A DNA stretch of 64,000 nucleotides from Anseranas semipalmata (lineage: Eukaryota > Chordata > Aves > Anseriformes > Anseranatidae), in the NCBI GenBank assembly GCA_013399115.1, contig VXAA01001304.1, positions 179,298 through 243,297 of the forward strand. Direction: 5' to 3'. The notes below the pieces were generated by a model. The model made no database searches and was not told the DNA's origin. It saw nothing but the letters and a program-made list of their open reading frames with translations. Positions 13,128 to 26,235 of the stretch are shown in pieces (position 1 is the stretch's first letter; every line of letters begins with the position of its first letter). The translations under genes and the position numbers were made by a program.

Positions 13128-13332
13128 TTTGTCTCCTGTAGTACTTGCGTATTTGCAGTGTCATAAATCTGAGGAATCACAGACAAGAACTGTTTCAATT
13201 CAGGTGTCCTGAAAATAAGACAAATACATTTGTCTCCTGTAGTGCTTAAGTACTTGAGTATTTGCAGCATCATAAATCTGAGGAATCTCAGACAATGACC
13301 ATTTTATTTCAGGTGTCCTGAAAATAAGACAC
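13128..13332 (+). repeat. Tandem duplication, about 101-base unit, two copies
   Basis: TTTGTCTCCTGTAGT at 13128 recurs at 13229, and the two copies run in parallel to AGGTGTCCTGAAAATAAGAC (ending near 13222 and 13331). Differences are a few substitutions and a short insertion in copy two. Each copy contains TCATAAATCTGAGGAATC. It is unique intronic sequence and no mobile element is recognised. Confidence 0.9.
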
Positions 13333-15311
13333 ATTGACCCTGTTTCAAAGTACTTACACTGTCAAAGTATACAAAAAGTTTGAAGACATGGAGAGTTCAG
13401 TGTCCATTTGTGTACACCATTAGTCTGGATGTTATTGGCAATCTCAGTATTGTAAAAGATGTTCATTTGGGCACTGGGGCAAAGAAGACATTCAGAAGAC
13501 TTCTGAAAGAGAATGAGACAGCATGGTACAGAGGAGGGAAGACAGAAGGGCAAAAAGACCCTGGTATTTCAAACTCTAATGAGCAGGTAGTCAAGGCTGA
13601 TATCGCAGGCTGACAAAATAAGTTTTGATAATATACAACTTTCAAGGTTTGGAGATAATGCTCTGTGTTCTTCAGAAGGAAACAAAGATCTTTTCTCCTA
13701 TAACAAAGACATGGTGGAAGGATTAAGGAGAGGGCTAACAGGCAAGGAAATGCATTGGGAGACTGATTAAATTTAGGTTCAGAAGCATTCTGAATGAGTA
13801 TTAATATAGCAGTTTTCTTTCTCAAAAGGAAAGAACTTATTTTCGGTAATTGCGCTGCTTGTAATGAAATCATGGATTGCATATTTTAACCGAAGTTGTG
13901 GGTCAAGACTGTTTAATAGTAAATGTGCCATAATTTTAATGAAAATGGGAATTTGGTACCTAATTACTGATGCTTCACAAAGTTTCAAAATCAACTTTTC
14001 CAAATTCAATTAACATGAAAGAATACCTGATGTTGAGGGAGGACCCCTTCATTGTCTTCAAATTTTGATGTCACCTAAAATCTTCATGCCAAATAGTTCT
14101 ATGTAATTTAAAAAAAAGCTGTGTTTTAAATGTTGTTCATAAAGAAAAAGATAAAATACAGCTCTTTAGGCTGTGTGCAAAGATGGATGTTTGGTGATGA
14201 CAGCTGAAATTTGGCCTACTGAATGATGTCCTCAGTCATCAAAGCAGCAAGCAGTGAAAAAGACTTGGGGGAACTAGAAGCCGTTATGAATTTGATTTGA
14301 TGGTAAGATATCTCTGTGAATGTGATGGAACAAAGCTGTTTTGGTTTGGATGAAATACCTGTAAAAGGATGAATTTAAATATTAGTAGATGCAGATGGGT
14401 TTTTGAATTTATAGGTGAGATTGTTGTTGTAGAGAAAGGGTAGAGAAAAGACCTATGCAGTTTCTGCAGGAAGCTGCAAAGCAGATGATGGATACCCCTC
14501 AGTTGTTGATGAGGGGAGGCAAAGCCCAGGAAAATAAAAAAAAAAAAGTATGAGATCAAAACGAAAAATGTTATTGGATTAGAAATGGTAGATGCAACAT
14601 GGAATACATGGAGAAGCTCTTTAGGAAATCTAGCTGAGAAGTTATTAGATACCCAGTGGGAGTGCTTTATAATATGCTGTTTGTATTTGCACACCAATAA
14701 ATGTCTAGGGTATAAATGGAAGAAGAAAGGTTATTAGCATACTAAATGAACTTAGAAATGGAAGTGGACTGGGTTAGTTTAAGTATGTGTGAGTGTAGCC
14801 TCTACTTAAAAAAATAAAAATAAAAACACAAAACTTGAGAAATATGTAAATTAAAAAGTGTTCTGGAAAAAAGAATAGGCAAGATGGATTAGAACTGAGA
14901 GATGTGGTAGGATTAACTAAAGCATGGATGAAAGATGGGCATTTTAAAAGGGATGTGTTGGGACTAACCAGCCATTGGGCCATCTGTTTTGCCCGTAACA
15001 GATGTCTGCTGCATAGATGTGAGTTTGAGATGACTTACATGAGTCATCACATTGGTGAGGGATGTCAAAGTCAATAAGGGCTTCTGTGAATACTTAAGTA
15101 GCAAAAGAAAAGGAAAATGTGGTCCCACTGCCAAATGGAACAGAGACCCTGATGACACAGAACATGGAAAAGGCTAGCGTCCCTAATGCTTTTTCAGCCT
15201 CAGTCTTTACTAGTAAAAACATCCTACTGAAATCCAAGGACCCAAAGATGAAGAGGAAGACATACCCTTGGTGGAAGAGGATCAGGTTAGAGAACAGTTA
15301 AGCAAAGTAGA

Positions 15312-17142
15312 CATAAGTTCATGGGCACTGATGGGATGCACCTATAAGTGGTGAGGGAGCTGCAGATGTCACTGCGAGGCCACTCTCAATCTTTGAATGA
15401 TCATGGCAACTAGGACAGGTGCTTGAGGAGTGGAGGAAGGCAAATGTTGCTCCTATCTTCAAGAAGGAGAAGGTGGGGACCTACAGGCCAGTCAGCCTCA
15501 TCTCGATCTGGTGGATCAGGCTGATGAAGCAACTAATCCTGGAAGCCATTTCCAGACACGTGAAGGGAAGAAAATCATAGAATTATAGAATGGCATGGGT
15601 TGAAAAGGACCTTAAAGATCATCTAGTTTCAACCCCCCTGCTCTGGGCAGGGGTGCCAATGACTACAGCAGGCTGCCCAGCACCACATCCAGCCTGGCCT
15701 TGAATGCCTCCAGGGATGGGGCATCCACAACCTCTCTGGGCAACCTGTTCCAGTGCCTCACCACCCTCTGAGTGAAAAACTTCCTCCTAATATCCAACCT
15801 AAATCTCCCCTGTCTTAGTTTGAAACCATTCCCCCTTGTCCTATCACTATCAACGTGTGTAAACAATCATGTAAACAAAATCATCAGGAGTAGTCAGCAT
15901 TGATGCACCAAGGGGAGGTCATGCTTGGCCAACTTGATACGATGAAATGACCAGCCTGGTAGATGAAGGTAGAGCACTGGATATTGTCTTCCTGGACTTC
16001 AGTAAGGCCTTTGAAACTGTCCCCTAAAACATCCTCATAGACAAGCTGTTCGTGTATGGGCTGAATGGGCAGACAGTGAGGGGGACTGAAAACTGGCTGA
16101 ACAGCCAGGCCCAGAGTGTGCTGATGAACAGTGCAAATTCCTGTTGGAGGCCAGGAATGAGTAGTGTACCTCAGGGATCATTACTGGGTTCAGTCCTTTT
16201 TAATGTCCTCATTAATGATCTGGATGATGGGAAAAACTGTATCCACAGCAAGTTTGGAGACGATTCAGCAGTGGGAGGAGTGGCGGATACACCAGAGGGC
16301 CTTGCTGCCATCCAGAGGGATCTGGATAGGCTGGGGAAATGGGCTGACGGGAACCTAATGAAGTTCAACAAGTGCAGAGTCCTGCACCTGGGGAGGAACA
16401 GCCCCAGGCACCAGGACATGTTGAGGGCCAGCTGGAAAGCAGCTTTGCGGAAAAGAACTTGGGGATGGTGATGAACACCAAGTTGAACGTGCACCAGTAG
16501 TGTGCCCTTGCTGATAAGAAGGCTAATGGTATCTGGACTGCGTTAGGCAAACTATTGCCAGCAGGTGAAGAGAGGTGATCCTTCCCCTCTGCTCAGCACT
16601 GGAGAAGCCATAGCTGGAGTACTGGGTCCAGTGCTGGGCTCTGTACTCTAAGAGAGACATGGACATATTGGAGGGAGTACAGCAGAGGGCCATGAGGATG
16701 ATTGAAGGGAGTGGAACACCTCTCCTATGAGAAAAGGCTGAAGGAGATGGGGATTGTTCAGCCTGGAGAAGAGAAGGCTTGGGGTGGGGGGATGGGGAGT
16801 CTTATCAATGTGTATACATATATGAAAGGTAGGTGCAAAGACAGTGGAGCCAGGCTCTCCTTAGTGGTGCCCAGTGACAGGAAAAGGGCGATGGGCACAA
16901 ACTGAAACTCAGGAGGTTCCCTCTGGACACCAGTGAACACTTTTTACTGTGTGGATGACTGGGCACTGGCACAGGTTGCCCAGAGAGGTTGTGGAGTCTC
17001 CCTCCTTGGAGATTCTCAAAAGCCATCTGGACGTGGTCCTATGCGGTTGGCTCTAGGTGTCTCTGCTTGAGCCAGGAGGACTGGACCAGATGACCTCCAG
17101 AGGGGTCCCTTCCAACCTCAACCATTCTGTGATTCTGTGATC
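15312..17142 (+). mobile_element. Long CR1 LINE fragment (host of a nested CR1)
   Basis: The RT region of ORF2 begins near 15312 (GGGCACTGATGGGATGCACC). It is interrupted at 15571-15876 by a reverse CR1 and resumes at 15877 (AAAATCATCAGGAGTAGTCA). Frames after the break read LNGQTVRGTENWLNSQAQSV, SSVPQGSLLGSVLFNVLIND, and GGVADTPEGLAAIQRDLDRL. The usual FADD catalytic box has decayed to FGDD, and frameshifts follow. The copy ends with the CR1 tail near 17142 (CCTTCCAACCTCAACCATTC, then ATTCTGTG). It is inactive. Confidence 0.92.
15571..15876 (-). mobile_element. Nested CR1 3'-end fragment, reverse
   Basis: On the minus strand it reads [20 protein letters not shown] and then [20 protein letters not shown], ending in the CR1 3' untranslated part and ATTCTATGAT-type tail (complement at 15571-15590). 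It is 5'-truncated to about 300 bases and keeps a 67-codon open frame (15663-15866), so it is younger than its host. Host sequence continues on both sides, with AAAATCAT present at 15571-15578 and again at 15877-15884. Confidence 0.92.
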
Positions 17143-20100
17143 ACATTTCATAGGAGCAGTCATAGTGGCTCAGACCTTAAGGCCCTCTGGTTTAGTATTC
17201 CATCTCTCCTACTTGATGTCCCCTGGTTCTTACATTGGGAATGACAGGTGAATAATTCCTTTTATATCTTTTCCAATCCATTGATGTTCTGTTGAATTCT
17301 ATCAAAGTATATTGTCCTCAGTTGTCCTTTGTAGTCTGAAGTGCCTTAATCGTTTCTTACATAAAAGTTGTTCTATACTGTTGGTTATCATAGTTTCTGA
17401 TGCTCTCCCTGTTTTTGTGTCCTTTCCAAATGAGAAAACAGAATAGTAAATATATGTAGTAGTATTACAGTTCTATTTATTCTCTTTTTATATTTTCTAA
17501 AATTTATTTTTTTTCACTGTCCTGACTACTGGGCCAATCCTAATTATGAATGTTCTGTGGGTAAGAACAGCCCAGAACCTATTACTTTGTCTAATGTTGG
17601 GATATACACACACATACTCCTAACTGCACTCTCTTGTAGTTTGCTGCTTTGAATTTTGTTTGCTATTTTCCTTTCCTTTCCTTGACATTCAGTTTGGCAT
17701 TCAGCTCCAGATGAAAGAGCTAGGCATCTGAACTCATATTACATTTTATAAAAAGATAGTACAATTACCTTTACTTGCTCTTTTTGTTCTCTAACTTGTT
17801 TCTAAGACAGTTGGCTGCACCATCAAATGCATTCTGAATAAGAAAAGGTTCTAGCATGAGAACCTTGTCCAGTCTTTCTGGACTGTGTAGCAAAAAACTT
17901 AATGGATGTTATAGATACCTACCTTAGCGTTCTTTACTGGTGATTTGGCCTTCAGACTCTTGGCAGCCTTCCTGATTCCAGGGTGTTTGAAAGATTTTTA
18001 GCTTAAATTATCTGACCTGCTTTTCTGAGTATTTTAAACTCGTTTTATTAGTGTTTGTCCCTCCAGTTCAAAGATGGGTTCAGCTTTTTAAGTGATACCT
18101 GTTTAAATACCTCTTCTTGCCCTGCTGTTCTAGTCTTACTGAGCTCCTTTTGCCCTCTCTGAAATAGTTTTTTTTTTTTTTGACAATTGTTATGTATTTG
18201 GTGTGACTTCCCATGGGATGTTCTTGAATGTCTTCCCATACTGCATATACACATTTTACTCTTAAATGTATCTTTTTAATCTTTTTTTAACATAATTTAT
18301 ATAATTGCCCTTTTTCAAATTAAGCAATACCAGAACTGATGTGTTGTTTTTTGTGAAGGTATTCAAAGGTTCCTGTCCAAGTGGTTCCTCAATAGTATGA
18401 GTCAGTTTCTGTTCATTGCTCCTGTCAGTCAAACTTTAGTTCCCTCATACCTTCTTTAGTTTCTAAAAATTATCTCTTAGCATCATACCCTGAAACGACA
18501 TAGGCTCAATCCGTGTGGTGGTAATTGAACTCTCCTGTTAATGGCTTTCTTGTCTCTGCACCTTTCTATAGCCTCCCCTGGCCTGGTGCAGTAACCATCT
18601 GAGTGGTGTAACACAGTACTATACTTCTCAGATTGCTGAGATGCTTCCTTCAAGAACTCCTGAAGGAAAACTGCCCATAAATGGTCTCCTAGTACAGGAG
18701 AAATATGATTTCCCACCATCACCACACCAATCCTATGAACTTTTTGAAATGCAAAAAAGACCTTTTCATCATGTGTATCTGATATTATAATACCTCTTCA
18801 AGAATAAACCTATGCTGGCTCTAAGAATGGTGCCTTTTTTCCTTCCTCAAATGTTTTTCCGTGTTTTTCAGCATGTCCAATTTCCTGCTTCTTTCACTTG
18901 TACCCTATCTAAAGGATGCCATGGAGAAAATTATGGCTTGTCATTCTTGAGTCTTTTTTTTTTTTTTTTAACTTGGTATTGACTATTGTCTATGCCAATA
19001 GGCTCATTTCCCTTTCTTTGGCTTCACTTGGAAAGTGTCACATTTGCTATTTCTCTATATTACTTCAGCAGGCTGTGTCTGGGAACATCACTGCTCACCC
19101 CTGCCCCCACTTCAATGAAGTCAAATAAGCAGCTGGTACCCTGTCCTGAGGAGGCATTCTACAGATTAGCCAAAACCAAGTAATAAGCACAGTTTTAAAT
19201 CACTTACTCACTAGGCTTGTTTAAAATATTTTGTGACTGTGTTTTGATCAGTAATTAGAAGCAATTAGATACTGATTGTAGCAAGTGTTTACATTTCTGC
19301 ATTCTTTCATCACTGATTTTCAAATACTAATCATCTCTGCTAAAATTATTATTTTTTTCTGATAAGTTAATAAAAAATATATGACAGCTGAAATAGGAAA
19401 TCTCAAGGCTAGATCTGGGTCTTACTCTATAGTATTGGTTGAGTTGGAAATTTCTGCTGAAATCAGGACAGAATATTTTTACTCAGTTACTACTTTGGAA
19501 ATTAATTAGATGACGGCTTGATACGTAGAGAAGGTAGTGAGGAATTTGTGCTTGTTCATTTTCTTCTATGTAACTGGTGTGACTTCTTCAAAACAAGTCC
19601 GTATACCTACAGAGCAGTCATTTAAACTCAGTTATAGCCAATGAGTGGAAATGGACTCCTTTAAAAAGGAGACATCTATTAGCAATATTTTAGACATCCT
19701 GTTTAAAAGAGGATAATTGATGCAAGCTTCACACAGGTTGTGCCTCTAGGTCTCTCCCTTTACTATAGGGAGGCAGGAGGGAACTCTACATGTAAATGGA
19801 TCATGTATTTCTGAAATCTGTCCCAGTTTAGGTCTCAGAATTTTTACATCTATATATTGTGTTCAAATTAATGGGCTGCAAATTAACCTTTATCATTCTT
19901 TTAGAATTTTAAAAACAAATACATGTATATACTTCTGTTATTTCTTGTCCTCAAATACACATAGAACATCAGGTTACGTCCAATTAATCAGCCTGCACAT
20001 GTATTACATGTTTCAGTGTTTCCTGCAACAGCTGGGAATCTCTTCTTTAGAACCAGAAGAAAATTTATTTATTCTGACCCGTTCAATCTCTTACATGCAA

Positions 20101-20563
20101 TGTGATTTTTGGATTGCATTTAGGAGCTTGCTCAGGATCAGAAGGGAGTTGCAACTGATTCCTCTGTGCAGGATTTGAATACAATGTGTCCTTACAGATC
20201 CAACTTAACCTGATATTCTATGATTGTGATTTCATATACTATAAATCAAATTGTAGTGAAGATGACTGATTCTAGAAAATTGGTTTGAGTGTCTCTGTGT
20301 ATGCGATCAGCAAAAAGAATGGCTCAAGCTAGCAAGAAGTTCATCACTGAATCACATATGTCTAGTTTTTATCTTCCAGTATTTATGGCATAACGTGTAT
20401 AATTGGATTCAAACATACTGAAAAATGCCAAACTAAAATTGCTTTTTTATAGGATTTTTGTCTGGCTGTAGCCAAGCAAAATTGTCATGATGTGTGGGAG
20501 GGAGCTGTTGAAAGGGATACCAAGGGGGTGGTATTTAATGGTGAGTGATCCATATATTCACAG

Positions 20564-20756
20564 GGGCCGTGGAGGAGTGCCTCCACCACCAGCAGGAGTA
20601 CCAAGAGGGGCACCAGCACCTAGAGGAGTGCCTCCCAGTAGAGGACCAGTCAGTCGTAGCCGTGGACTTCTAGCACCCAGAGCAAGAGGAGTACCTCCAC
20701 CTGCAGGCTACCGGCCCCTTCCACCACCTCCAGCACAGGAGACTTATGGTGAATAT
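20564..20756 (+). CDS. KHDRBS3: KHDRBS3 coding exon, RG/proline-rich linker
   Basis: This exon is 193 bases: one base completing the Arg codon, then 64 codons ending ETYGEY at a GTAAGT donor. It encodes a low-complexity linker with repeated RG/RGG ([36 protein letters not shown]) and a polyproline stretch ([10 protein letters not shown]). In the Sam68 family such regions are arginine-methylated by PRMTs and bind SH3/WW domains; here that role is inferred. Against human KHDRBS3 as I remember it, the start is changed: VTARPVGVVV becomes a proline-rich VPPPPAGV, one residue shorter overall. The acceptor is unusually poor: the 40 bases before CACAG have almost no pyrimidine tract and contain a donor-like GTGAGT. 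An open frame runs upstream into the intron, but the splice junction is fixed by codon phase and homology. Confidence 0.95.
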
Positions 20757-23700
20757 GTAAGTCGAGCTGTTCTCAGAGCTGTTTACATGAAGTGTATTGA
20801 TTTTTGGAGGGATGAGCCTAATTATCACTTTAGGACTCAGTAGAATCTCTTTAATTAGTACCTAATTAAGTCTTGCACCCAGAATCTATGGAGAATGTGG
20901 TAATCTCATCACCTTCTTAGACTTGAACTGTTTCATATTACTAAGACTTCAGGTTATGTGTGCTATCATAAAGACATTTACAGTGCATTTGGCAAAATAT
21001 TTATGTAGCTCTTAAGCATATTAGGTTTCTGCTTTAAAAATCTGAAAAAGTCAGTAATCTTTAATTCTGAACTGAGAATAATGTTCTACTCTTTAGCCTA
21101 GAGCCATATTTATAGCTATAGTGCAGCTCAACAATTACACAATTAAAATACTTTTATGAAAGCTTCAGAATTGATCCAAAAACTTCAACAATCATACAGT
21201 GCACCTCAATAAGCCTTACACTTTTATCTTGATTCCTTGCAATAAAAATTAAACACATCAAAATATTTTGTACATGACTGAAAATTACAGACAGTTATGA
21301 ATTGTATGAATTTAATTTATTCTGAACTTACAGATCAGTAAGATAAAGAAAATAGCTTGTAAAATCAAGTGTAGTCATAAAAATGAATTGCCTTATAGAA
21401 AACATTTTCAAGGACAATGCTTTTGATGTTTTATATATCTTAAAGTTTTGTGTGCCCTTTTTACAGCCAAGTCTGTTGTCCAGACTTTGTATCTTTTTAT
21501 TCAGACTAGCAAAAAAGGAGTTAATGAATTCCAGAAAAAGTTTTTTTGTTCAGATGTCTTCTCCTTTTCTATCAAAACTTTTCTTTTACTTACCTTCTCC
21601 CTCCCATCTTACCACATTTTTCCCGCCACAAAAGGTCCAAATCAAATCCCAACTGTTGTCCGTTTGATCAGAAACCTAAAGTTCTATGTAGCATTGCTTT
21701 ATGGAGGTACAAGTTTAATTTCATTAGCATGAACATTTTTGTGCATACCTGAACAGTAAAGGAGAAACTAATGTAGTTCGTTAACGTTATGAGAACTAGT
21801 ACTTGAACAGCATGTTTAAATGTCCCTTGGCTATGCCTGACTTGACTGTTCAAGGTGGGTAGTGCAAGTAGGTGGTTATTTCGTAATGTTTTCAAAGCAA
21901 TTAGTCCTGGTAGTCCTTTCAAATAAATCCAGCCTTATTTCCACAGCATATGTGGTAGAATGGATGGTGACGTGGTAGAAACTAAACCTGAGTAACTTCA
22001 TATTTATAAATATCTGTTTATAGCATGTGTACATAGAAGTGTATGGCATGGATGTAACAAATAGCCTCTTGAATCTGTATCCTGATGTATGCTTCTCTTC
22101 TGAGAGAATGATTAGAAAATACCACTATAATGAAAAACAGTGCTATACTATAAAACTGTTAAAAAAGAACATTCTCTAAAACTGGATCACTTATCTTCCA
22201 AACAAGAATCTGAACCAGGATAAATATATTATGCTGTAATTGATGAAGCAGTGCAAGCCTGTCCATTTTAAAAGTTACCGTATTTTGTGTCTTTGTAAGC
22301 TTTGTTAGAAAAGTCTTTTAGGACATGAACCATTAGGGTATTGTATGTTAGCTGTTAAAGCCAGATACTTTTTCCACCTGCCCAATTGTAGCATACAGTC
22401 AAAGTGCCATAACTGTATATTGTATTGGTTAAGGTAGCATGGTAAGAGTCATTAGTAATATCTCTGTCCTTGCTTATTAATTGCTGGTTAGCTGTGTCTA
22501 AGACTTAAGTGCTGTTTTGCAAACCTGAATATCCGAGCAGGGTGAGGTGTCACAATTTGCTGAGATGTTAATGGAATGACAACGTCAGTGAGATTGTAGG
22601 TATCGTAGCAAATCATTTTAAGCAGCATCTGTGGCATACCGTTTCCGAGCTTCAGAGACCAGGATATCTGCAGAAGTTGCAGAGCAGCCCTTGAAACTTT
22701 TCCATTGAGGACTGGAATGTCTGCAAGGATACACAAAGGTTTTCATTCTCATAGACTTACAAGTCTCTACTTTGTACTGAATAAAATAGTGTGAAAATAT
22801 GCAAGTGTAGAAAGAAGCAAGCTATATTCTGGATGGAAGCCTTCAGCCACTTGCTTCTGTAATTCTGTACGCTAAGATGATGCAGGGCTTTCAGTACATA
22901 AAATCCTTGCCCTTTTCCTCTGGCATACTGTTATGTACATGGTGTGACAGAAAATGAGGCCATTATTGAGTCACATAAACAGCTTCCACTTTCAGTCACT
23001 CCCTTTGGCAGCCTCTTTCCATAGTCCTGAACATGTGTCAGACCAATGAGTCTTTAACATCTAGGAGTAATTTACTCAGTTCTGCTTCCTGCCTATCGTA
23101 ATCTCCCTCCTCCCTCTTTTTTTTTTTTAATTTTTCTTAAGATGTTACCTTTTAAAAAAATACCAAAATGGAAAATAGCTACTGTAGTCTGAAAAAATCG
23201 AAGGGTTAATTCTGGAGGAAGAATCTCACACTGGGAAAATCATGGCAGAGGCAAAAAGCCATTCATTTGGATGTAGATGCATTTTAACATGGGCTCAAGA
23301 TCAACAGAAATAGATGATCATTTTTGTCCCATGTTTGGAGCCCATAAGGAAGTTGTCCAGAGCTTAACTGTTACAGAAGGCTCTACACAGAGGTAGACTA
23401 CCTCCGTCCATCAGTCAGCTTTCTCAGATGTCTGTAATGCTGACTCTGGGTGCTTGTTGTGGCCTTCTCTGCTGAAGTCACGCAATGTTCTGGGCTAGCA
23501 GCAGTGTCTGCACATCTTTCCGGTTCAGTATGACTAGTTTTACCACCCCACTTTTGCCAGTCTCAATATCTCATTCAGCCCCAGGACCCATTCCTCCTGG
23601 GACTTCACCATGTTGCTAGTACCACGATGAAGTTTTTGAAGCTACTAAACCACAGTTCCATATTATTTTCTGTTAACACTGTCTTTTTAATAGCTGTAAC

Positions 23701-26069
23701 ATCAGCTTGAACGGTAGGAAAAACTCAGGCCTGGCAGCCTGTGCAGCCAGCCAGCTTTATAATCACTGTTCTAACCTCACTGCTCTGATGTGATAAACTT
23801 TCTCCAAAGGCTAATACACCTCCCATTTTTACGTCCTCAACTGCTTGGGTCAGGAGAAAGCCTACTATGAGATGGAAGCGTGGCCAGGATTATTTTTATA
23901 ATACTTGGATAAGGGAAAACATACGAGATGGTTGCTAGATTTATTGAAGCACTTACAGATAGTCTCGGGGACACTGTTTTAATTATGAGAGTGTTTCTAT
24001 ACTTACCAAACCAATTGTGCAACAGATGAAAGCCAAAGTATTTTTCATGTATTTTTAAGCTGACAATTTATTCCATTAAGATAAGAAATAGAAATTGTAT
24101 TTAACTACTACCTGGAGATTTTAATCTTTTCCATAATTTTCAATAAGCAGGAAATAAGTAACAGTATGCTAGCAATTCACTACTTTTTTTTTTTTTTTTA
24201 CTGTCGAGTCCTTAATCAATATTCAGCCAAACATAGATTAGAACATAACTTTTCAGTCTCAGTTACAGTCTAGTAACAGTTTCTGCTTTCTGCTTCTTCT
24301 TGTCTCCCCCAGCTTTAAACCTTTGAGGCTTTTTTCAAAATTAGTAACACAGCAATGTGGCTGAAGCTTTTTAAGATTAGATTTTCATTCGCTGCTGTTC
24401 TCATTTCACAAAAGTGTTTTGCAAATATTCTGTAAATATTTCCATTCTGTACTCTGTGTGAATATATTTGTTATGATGCCATGTCAAGTCCTTTTCTGAT
24501 TGCTTAAATGTGTTAAACGAAATGTGAGATTTATCTGAGCTGATAATCAGATTTGGGGCATTAAGGACTGGACTTTAAACATGGATTGTTTAAAGTAAAA
24601 TCCATTGTTGTGGCAGTGTGGAACTGAAAAATAACTCAGCAATCTAGCAAGTTATGGCCAAGACTTGCTTCAGCACTGCTTTGGAAAGCGATCAGTTCTA
24701 AATGTTCCTCCTAGTGTGTGTGAGCATAAAGTGGTGGCAGAGCTTTAGTTCTGTTCCTGGATGTTTATTGGTGTTTTCTTCTGTTCAGACAGGGGTTACC
24801 TAAAGCAGTTACGACATGTATAATGTCTGTCAGTGTTTCAATTAGAATGCTTCAATGAGATTGCTTTCTGTAATAAGAAATTGAATTAAGATAGAATGTC
24901 TACCAGTAAGAGACCTAGGGAACCTCTCTAATGTTAGGTAAATTGTACCTTGATAAAGAACATTATGGACAGTTTACAATTACATGCCAAGATTTTTTAA
25001 TTTAAAGAAAAAGGCTTCTTCAAGGGATGCAAAGAACACTTGGATGTATAACAGATGCTGGTAACAACTTAAAAATCTAAACTTTAAAATCTATGTTTAG
25101 TTATCATTTCATTCTGGAAGATCCTAAAGCTTAGAGATTGCTAAGTTTCTAAAGTTTATAGTTCCTGAAGCATACTCTTATGGATATTTCCAGAAATACA
25201 TTGCTTTTACTGGTGGACAAAGCAGTGCATTCAGACTTAATTCAGACTTCAGCTTGTAATTCTCATACTAAGTCTATTCTACAAGCCTATACTATACTAC
25301 ATATACCATAAGATATGTGTACTACAATAATATGAGACTATGCTCATACTATTCCCCATAAGAAATGGGGAAGACCCAAAAGACATCATCATAACATGCT
25401 AGATAACAAGATCCTACCTCAAAAATGATGAGATGTGATGCTATATATCACACTTAATCAAAAGGCTGGTATTTCTCCAGTAGTGGAAGGCACTTGGTTT
25501 AGACTCTTGTTGCAGGTATTCACACTCACTCAGTTCTCTCTGGAGAGCACGTGCTGACCACCATGCTACTGGCTGTCCTGGCATTCTCAGTGTCAGGAGC
25601 CGTGGTTTCCATCCTTTCCATTTTAGAAGGAATTGTTAGAACTTTGTGGGAAGCTTAAAGGGAAGGAAGAGGTGGGGGTGGTTTGTTCACAAGTGGTGTG
25701 TGGCTGGATGGCTAACGGCAGAAGTCTAGATTCCATTTCACAATCCAGTGATTATAATAAAATATGCATGTATCGATTAGTGAAGGAATGAATACAGAGT
25801 CTTAGAGTTTACAGGTGAGAGCACATTCAGCTGAATAACCTACAGCCTATTGTTTACTGCATCTTCTTAGAAAGTTTGTTCAAATTCTCTCAGGCTTGAT
25901 GTCAAGCATTCAGCTTCAATTCTGCAGATGCTGAGTGTTGGCTGTTCTATAAAGTCGCATTGCCCGTGTTTGAGGAAGGTGCCAAATGCAATGGATGAGG
26001 TTAGGGCTATGAAATCTGAATGGAGGAAAGTATACTTCAATTCCTAAAGAACTGCTTATACCACAGCAG

Positions 26070-26235
26070 TAGAACCGTAGAACATCCTGAGTGGGAAGGG
26101 ACCCGCAAGGATCATCAAGTCCAACTCCTGGCTCCACACAGGGCAGTCTGAGCGTTAAATCATATATCCGAGAGCGTTGTCTAAATGCTTCTTGAATACT
26201 GACAGGTTCGAGACCACGATAAGTGTGTTTTTTAT
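26070..26235 (-). mobile_element. Old CR1 3'-end scrap, reverse
   Basis: AGAACCGTAGAACATCCTGA, then GGGAAGGGACCCGCAAGGAT and ATCAAGTCCAACTCCTGGCT, then GAGAGCGTTGTCTAAATGCT, are the complement of a CR1 subfamily 3' end. The divergence is consistent with an old insertion. Confidence 0.75.

Larger units (their letters stand above)
4933..20563 (+). other. KHDRBS3 intron between QUA2 and RG/proline exons
   Basis: An intron of 15,631 bases with a GTAAAT donor and a CACAG acceptor. It holds most of the window's mobile DNA: a reverse CR1 with an assembly gap, an antisense LTR and a nested CR1 pair, listed separately. From 5000 to 9500 and from 17150 to 20450 I see only AT-rich unique sequence. Confidence 0.85.

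Noticed and set aside
16052..16471. 139-codon open frame with reverse-transcriptase motifs
   Set aside because: It is a decayed CR1 ORF2 fragment with the catalytic box altered to FGDD and frame breaks on both sides, not a host gene.
20487..20843. 118-codon open frame with its own ATG covering the RG/proline exon
   Set aside because: The frame is an exon read into both introns; phase and homology require splicing at 20564 and 20756, and no promoter is evident.
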